From Rahnella laticis (GTDB lineage Bacteria; Pseudomonadota; Gammaproteobacteria; Enterobacterales; Enterobacteriaceae): a stretch of DNA of 64,000 bases. The DNA is taken from contig NZ_JADOBI010000013.1 of the NCBI RefSeq assembly GCF_015644585.1, forward strand, positions 62,001-126,000, read 5' to 3'. Below the pieces are notes generated by a model. It did not search any database and was not told the DNA's origin. It worked only from the letters and a program-made list of their open reading frames with translations. Position 1 is the stretch's first letter, and every line of letters starts with the position of its first letter. The translations under genes were made by a program, and so were the position numbers. This document shows, piece by piece, positions 59,407 to 64,000 of the stretch.

Positions 59407-59637
59407 AAAGGTATCCGAATTAATGCGATTTGCCCGGGGATTATCGAGACCCCAATTGTATCCGGCATGCTTGAATCCCAGCCTGAAGCGATGGCCGAAC
59501 TCATGAAAGAAGTTCCCATGCGACGGTTGGGCCGCGCTGAGGAAATCGCCGATGCCGTGCTCTGGTTATGCAGTCCGGCATCAAGTTTCATCGTGGGACA
59601 TGCACTGCCTGTCGATGGCGGATATACCGTTCGCTAA
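59407..59637 (+). pseudogene. short-chain dehydrogenase (SDR), C-terminal fragment
   Basis: The frame reads GIRINAICPGIIETP, RRLGRAEEIADAVLWLCSPASSFIVGHALPVDGGY and stops with TAA at 59635-59637. This is the last third of an SDR oxidoreductase (PG motif and the final VDGG). The catalytic Ser-Tyr-Lys part and the NAD-binding domain are absent, lost at the junction with the LysR fragment near 59405, which lies in the small inverted repeat GGATAC/GTATCC. Confidence 0.85.
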
Positions 59638-59683
59638 CATCTGTTTTTTTACGAATTAGTTTAGCTTAAATGAGAACCAGATT

Positions 59684-60868
59684 ATGTCCCGTGAGTCATT
59701 TGAACCACATTCAAATAAAGGTTTCTTGCGAGTTTTGCTGACTCTCATGCTTGTCATATTTTCTGGTTTTCTTATTATCGGGGGCGCTCTGCCCGTTCTG
59801 CCGCGATATGTCCATAACGTATTGGGTTTTGGCACCTTTACGGTTGGCCTGGTGACCGGTTTTCAATTCGCAGCATCTCTGGCATCTCGTTTTGCCGCAG
59901 GCCGCTACGCCGACCTTCGAGGTGGTAAGAAATCCATCGTTCTGGGTCTGTTTCTGGCTATCGGTGGCGGTATGTTCTATCTCATATCACTGCTGTTCAT
60001 CACACATCCAATAGCCGCTATAAGTCTGATACTGACAGGAAGAGCAGTCATCGGCGCGGCTGAAAGCTTCATTATCACCGGAGGAATGACACTCGGTCTG
60101 GCTCTCACCGGCGAAAAACAAGCAGGTCGTGTCATCGCATGGGTGGGCACCGCTATGTTTGTAGCTTTCGCTTTAGGCGCGCCTGTAGGAACCTATCTTT
60201 ACGACAAAGCCGGTTTTTTATGGATTGCATCAGCGACCATCCTCCTCCCATTTGCCGCGCTTGCAACTGTGCGTATCCTCCAGGACCATGTTGACCCCAA
60301 AGCCAGTAAAGGCGCAATCACACGGACAATGAAAGCCGTATGGGTCCCAGGACTGGGTGCGGCACTCAACGGCGTCGGTTATGCAGCTCTGCTTTCCTTT
60401 TCTGTACTTATGTATGCAAATAAAGGATGGGGAATGGGGTGGCTGCCGGTCTCCGCATTCGCGACAGCACTCATAGCTGCGAGACTTTTATTAGGACAGC
60501 TGATCGATTCGCTCGGCAGCATTCGTGTTGGGGTCATCTTTTCTGTCATTACCGCGGCTGGGCAAGGGTTAATTGGATTTGCCCCAAATCCCCTGATTGC
60601 TGCCTTGGGAGCTGCAATGACCGGAGCCGGATGGGCAATGGTATACCCAGCATTTGGCGCAGAGGCTGTACGCCGCGTTGGCATGGCAAATAAAGGCATG
60701 GCAATGGCAGCCTATTCAGCCTTCCCTGACTTTGCCATCGGTCTGGCGAGCCCGGTTTTAGGACTGTTAGTTTCACCAGATAAAATCAGCATTGTCTTTC
60801 TGTGGAGCATGGTTTTGGTGAGTCTTGCTATTCCGGTAGCGCTTTGCTCGAGAGGGCGATTACCCTGA
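59684..60868 (+). CDS. MFS transporter, 394 aa
   Basis: This is an inner-membrane transporter of the major facilitator superfamily with about 12 membrane segments. The loop between segments 2 and 3 carries the MFS signature in the form AGRYADLRGGKKSIVLG (about residues 72-88). The text resembles the YhhS/YfcJ group of putative drug or sugar exporters; the substrate is unknown. It lies 46 bases after the SDR fragment, possibly once an operon of an SDR and an exporter controlled by the LysR gene. It appears intact. Confidence 0.85.
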   Translation: MSRESFEPHSNKGFLRVLLTLMLVIFSGFLIIGGALPVLPRYVHNVLGFGTFTVGLVTGFQFAASLASRFAAGRYADLRGGKKSIVLGLFLAIGGGMFYLISLLFITHPIAAISLILTGRAVIGAAESFIITGGMTLGLALTGEKQAGRVIAWVGTAMFVAFALGAPVGTYLYDKAGFLWIASATILLPFAALATVRILQDHVDPKASKGAITRTMKAVWVPGLGAALNGVGYAALLSFSVLMYANKGWGMGWLPVSAFATALIAARLLLGQLIDSLGSIRVGVIFSVITAAGQGLIGFAPNPLIAALGAAMTGAGWAMVYPAFGAEAVRRVGMANKGMAMAAYSAFPDFAIGLASPVLGLLVSPDKISIVFLWSMVLVSLAIPVALCSRGRLP

Positions 60869-61097
60869 CTGGATTTTTGAACCTTCACTGAACACCGGTT
60901 ATCTATAACAATTGCAGCTAATGTTGCCTGGGGCCACATAATCAAGTAACTGCAAAAAATTGTTGTCGTTAAAACTGACGAGTTTATCAACCGTATTTCC
61001 GACAAATTGGCGTGCTAGCGATTCGTCAGACCTGCCTACAAAGACCTGAATTAGGCGAACACATTTTTTCACTACCGACTGATAAAGATTGTGACGA

Positions 61098-61124
61098 AAC
61101 CGCTCTCCACTCAAGAGAGCGGTT
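61098..61124 (+). terminator. rho-independent terminator
   Basis: AACCGCTCTC and GAGAGCGGTT form a 10-bp stem (loop CACTCAA), followed on the plus strand by TTTTATTAT. It serves plus-strand transcripts from the MFS side and may help end the converging symporter transcript. The preceding 230 bases (60869-61097) show no gene. Confidence 0.85.
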
Positions 61125-61132
61125 TTTTATTA

Positions 61133-62407
61133 TCAGAATTCAGTCTGCAATTTAACTGATTCCGGCTCAGAACCTTCGTTCTTCGATAACATGGCTGTGG
61201 CAATACCATTACCAAGCACATTAATTGCCGAACGCCCCATATCAAGGAAGTGGTCGATTCCCATTAACAACAAAATTCCTGCAACCGGGATATTGAAGCT
61301 TGGGATAGTCGCAGCCAGAACCACAAGGGCAGAGCGTGGCACTCCTGCAATCCCTTTTGAAGCCAGCATCAATGTCAGCATCATCATGGTAGTTTCTGTG
61401 AAATTAAGATGAATGTTATAAGCCTGTGCAATAAAGACTGATGCAAAAGAGCAGTAAACCATTGAACCGACGAGGTTAAACGAATAACCAATAGGTAGAA
61501 CGAATGAGGCGATATTACGTGAGCAACCAAACTTCTCCAATTGCTCGAGTGTCTTAGGATACGCGGCCTCAGAACTACTTGTTGTAAAAGCAACCAGAAC
61601 TGGATCTTTAAGCATATTCAAAAGACGGAAAACTTCTTTCTTAAGGACAATATAACCTACCGACAATAACATCACGCTGGTCAACATAATAGCGACATAA
61701 TATCCTCCGATAAAAGAGGCATAATTTAGTAGGATGCCTAGACCTTGAGTCGCTATAACCGACGATATTGCCGCAAAAATGGCTAATGGCGCTACATACA
61801 TCACATAGCCTGTCATTTTGAGCATAATATGTGACACAACGCTAAGCGAAGCTACCAACGGGGCATTGAATTTTTCACCCAGAGACGCACCTGCAATACC
61901 AAAAAACAATGAAAATACAACAATTTGCAAGATTTCATTGCTAGCCATTGCTTCGGTTATACTGGTTGGAATGGTATGCGATAAAAACGCTTTAAGATTC
62001 ATCCCGCTTACGGCCAGGCCCGTATCAACTGACTCTTTTGGGATAGCCAGATTTAAGCCACTACCAGGATGGAAAATAGTAACAATAAAAAGACCAACCA
62101 GAATAGAAAAAATGGATGAAATGATGAACCAAATCATTGCCTTGCCACCGACCCTACCTATAGTAGCAGTCTCACCAAGACGCATGATGCCCACGGTTAA
62201 CGTGCTAAAAACTAATGGTGCAATCACCATTTTTATCAGCCGTAAAAATAAATCGGTAAAAAGAGTAATGTTTCCAGCCCATGATTGGATAGTATCTGAC
62301 GAAGCGTAAGAATGGATTGTTGCTCCTGAAATAATGCCGGCCAGCATGAAAATTACTATAAACAACGTTAGCTTGTTTTTGGTTGCCACAAAAATAACCC
62401 CTATCAT
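61133..62407 (-). CDS. dicarboxylate/amino acid:cation symporter (DAACS family), 424 aa
   Basis: The protein takes up dicarboxylates or acidic amino acids with H+ or Na+. It has about eight membrane segments and two re-entrant loops. The first loop shows the Ser-rich motif FTTSSSEAAYPKTLEQLEKFG (about residues 273-293); the second lies in ASKGIAGVPRSALVVLAATIP; and DHFLDMGRSAINVLGNGIAT with the conserved Asp/Arg/Asn follows. The text is GltP/DctA-like. ATG 62407 is given; a GTG at 62389 with AGGGG upstream is also a good start. Confidence 0.9.
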   Translation of the reverse strand: MIGVIFVATKNKLTLFIVIFMLAGIISGATIHSYASSDTIQSWAGNITLFTDLFLRLIKMVIAPLVFSTLTVGIMRLGETATIGRVGGKAMIWFIISSIFSILVGLFIVTIFHPGSGLNLAIPKESVDTGLAVSGMNLKAFLSHTIPTSITEAMASNEILQIVVFSLFFGIAGASLGEKFNAPLVASLSVVSHIMLKMTGYVMYVAPLAIFAAISSVIATQGLGILLNYASFIGGYYVAIMLTSVMLLSVGYIVLKKEVFRLLNMLKDPVLVAFTTSSSEAAYPKTLEQLEKFGCSRNIASFVLPIGYSFNLVGSMVYCSFASVFIAQAYNIHLNFTETTMMMLTLMLASKGIAGVPRSALVVLAATIPSFNIPVAGILLLMGIDHFLDMGRSAINVLGNGIATAMLSKNEGSEPESVKLQTEF

Positions 62408-62883
62408 ATTTTTTACGTATTGATTTCAGCCCTGAGGACTTACTTATCGTAATAGACTGAAATATTCGACGCATACATTGAGTAAAAGTGTCGTGGGATA
62501 CAACCCTTTTTTGTGTTATTTTTTGTCGAATAAATCTTAGTTTGCCCTGTGTATCGCGATCATCTAGCTGTCGTAACAACGATGCACAACGGCCGTATTG
62601 CAGTTGTCTCCCAGTACCTAAGGAAACGCCCCTGGTGTTTCACACTCCACCATTCTGCCCAAGCTATGCATAGACAACCTGACCGAGACTGGTGCCTCAG
62701 TGGGAAGCAGTGGAAGTGCTTGCCATTCTGGGATACAACATTTACCGCAGGCAAGCATACTCTCAAAGAAGATTTCAATTCACGCACTTAAACAATGAAC
62801 GTATTTTTTCGAGAAAACGTATCTTTGGTGAGAATTGAAAATATGCCATAGACTTACAAGTCGGGTATAGAATGCTGCCACTC
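62408..62883. other. intergenic stretch without genes
   Basis: About 475 bases. Small open frames in both directions near 62540-62790 have no ribosome site and read poorly. It should contain the promoter of the symporter gene. Confidence 0.5.
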
Positions 62884-62905
62884 AAGAGGGCAGTATTGCC
62901 CTCTT
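62884..62905 (-). terminator. hairpin terminator of the GGDEF gene
   Basis: AAGAGGGCA-GTAT-TGCCCTCTT forms a perfect 9-bp stem, 15 bases after the stop of the minus-strand gene. Confidence 0.7.
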
Positions 62906-62919
62906 ACCTCTCAATATAA

Positions 62920-63819
62920 TTAATTATTGAAACGCGAAGCATATATTATACGGTCTCTTCCAGATCTTTTTGCCTGATACAGTGCATCATCCGCAGCAGT
63001 TATTGTGGATGATGATGATTCGTGCTTCTGTTTGATTGCAACTCCTATACTAAATGAGACTTTAAAAGTACCATTACAATCATATGAAACTGATTCTTTT
63101 ATTTTTCTTACGATACCTTCTGCACTGGCATGATCAATAATGACAATTGCAAACTCTTCGCCACCCGATCTGGAAATAAAAACATTATCGCTTGCCAAAT
63201 TACTCAGTATTAACCCTGTATTTCTTAATACCCTATCACCAGCGTCATGACCGTATGTATCATTTATTCTTTTAAAATGATCAATATCAGCAATACAAAT
63301 TGTCGCAAGTCTATTTTCAATTTCCCTCAGCTTAATATTCAAATATCTTCTGTTTGGTAAGCCTGTTAGTTCATCTGTTAAGGAGAGATTCACAGCTGAT
63401 TTGTAATTATGATTAACGTAATTTATGAATTTCCTGAATGAATAGATAATCATAAGCATAGCCGGCACATAAAGAATAGCAGCTATTAGGGAAGCCGTAT
63501 CCCTATCGATTAGGTTCATTCCTCCAGCCATAGAGGCAAGAGATGAGTTTAGTAGAAAAAATAAGCTAATCCTAAAAACCAATAAATGCGCTTCCCTTGA
63601 ATGAATATTAAATGACTTTCTTATGAACCATGTCATCACTGCTACTGTGCATGTGTTTATAAAAAAGTAAAAATTTAATCTTGATGTATCACCTATGACC
63701 AGAGCTAGCACAGTTAATAAGGCAGTTATGCAGCAAGCATAAATGATAATCATTCGATATAGTAATCCCTTCGGGGATTCAACTTCATGAACAAGTTTGT
63801 CATGTATCTTGAAATTCAT
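62920..63819 (-). CDS. membrane-bound diguanylate cyclase (GGDEF domain), 299 aa
   Basis: The enzyme makes cyclic di-GMP, which favours adhesion over motility. The N-terminal part (about residues 21-130) has four to five membrane segments; no sensor family is recognised. The GGDEF domain has DELTGLPNRRYL, IADIDHFKRINDTYGHDAGD and the active-site GGEEF (219-223). The product-inhibition site RxxD is altered: LASD (208-211) lies in its place. The ending AADDALYQAKRSGRDRI is normal. The enzyme is probably active and not feedback-inhibited. Confidence 0.92.
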   Translation of the reverse strand: MNFKIHDKLVHEVESPKGLLYRMIIIYACCITALLTVLALVIGDTSRLNFYFFINTCTVAVMTWFIRKSFNIHSREAHLLVFRISLFFLLNSSLASMAGGMNLIDRDTASLIAAILYVPAMLMIIYSFRKFINYVNHNYKSAVNLSLTDELTGLPNRRYLNIKLREIENRLATICIADIDHFKRINDTYGHDAGDRVLRNTGLILSNLASDNVFISRSGGEEFAIVIIDHASAEGIVRKIKESVSYDCNGTFKVSFSIGVAIKQKHESSSSTITAADDALYQAKRSGRDRIIYASRFNN

Positions 63820-64000
63820 CTTATGACCTTAGATTAATTGAGATAATTAGTGTATCATGTTATTAATCAATTTGGTTATAATTTGTGCTTCCTTACTCAC
63901 CAGGCACGATATGCTCAGTCTTTCAGTTATAATCCTCAGGATTTTTATATAAAAAGTTTAAACTTTGGATTTTTTTACAAAACATGTTGCTTGGAATACA
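63820..64000. other. right edge, no gene seen
   Basis: AT-rich sequence upstream of the GGDEF gene; presumably its promoter region. Nothing else is visible up to the edge. Confidence 0.4.

Noticed and set aside
62488..62791. Small frames on both strands between the symporter and GGDEF genes
   Set aside because: Three overlapping frames in different registers with no start signals.

Overview
The window looks like part of a conjugative plasmid of the order Enterobacterales. The evidence is a near-complete F-type transfer operon, an F-like oriT, an IncFII-type RepA, an Hha/YmoA homologue and enterobacterial toxin-antitoxin modules and insertion sequences. Gene order departs from F: traR lies between traU and trbC, repA lies directly behind traI, and traT, traQ and finO are not seen. 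The host could be a Yersiniaceae or Erwiniaceae genus; species cannot be read from the sequence.

Layout. (1) 1-2.1 kb: a frameshifted NUDIX gene, one small hypothetical gene and degenerate DNA. (2) 2.1-8.2 kb: the leading region, entering the recipient first. Its genes all point toward oriT (small proteins, DUF3085-like and DUF4942-like proteins, a RelB-like antitoxin with a dead toxin, a HigBA-type module, a DUF932 protein), and it carries three copies of a structured repeat of about 250 bp, proposed here as single-strand promoters or initiation sites. (3) 8.5-10.9 kb: VirB1-type transglycosylase, oriT with a recognisable nic site, traM, a FinP-like antisense hairpin, a short TraJ-like regulator and traY. 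(4) 11.0-36.0 kb: traALEKBVC-trbI-traWU-traR-trbC-traNF-trbB-orf-traHG-(traS position)-traDI, most genes overlapping by 4-14 bases. (5) 36.0-38.6 kb: hha-like gene overlapping repA, oriR and small AT-rich genes. (6) 38.6-45.3 kb: accessory block with a HEPN-like protein, a broken traX, a nested pair of Tn3-type elements carrying an OLD nuclease plus UvrD-like helicase pair (Gabija-like), a second empty miniature copy of the outer element, a possible GIY-YIG protein and an aegerolysin-like protein. (7) 45.6-50 kb: IS3-family element, truncated O-methyltransferase, TacAT module and a Cre-like recombinase with a nearby inverted repeat. (8) 50.4-55.3 kb: AT-rich autotransporter island with two regulators. 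(9) 55.8-64 kb: a second IS3-family element, HigBA, fragments of two LysR genes and an SDR gene, an MFS transporter, a DAACS symporter and a diguanylate cyclase.

How it works together. TraI with TraM and TraY would nick the minus strand at about 9090/9091 and send the leading region first. The plus-strand orientation of the leading genes means that the incoming single strand is their template. The tra operon builds the F-type pilus and mating pair, RepA starts replication, the Cre-like enzyme probably resolves multimers and the toxin-antitoxin modules stabilise the plasmid. The strongest new observation is the defence pair inside a 3.17-kb unit with 37/38-bp Tn3-type terminal repeats and a perfect 5-bp target duplication (ATTTT), itself inserted in a 259-bp miniature element that abuts the broken traX.
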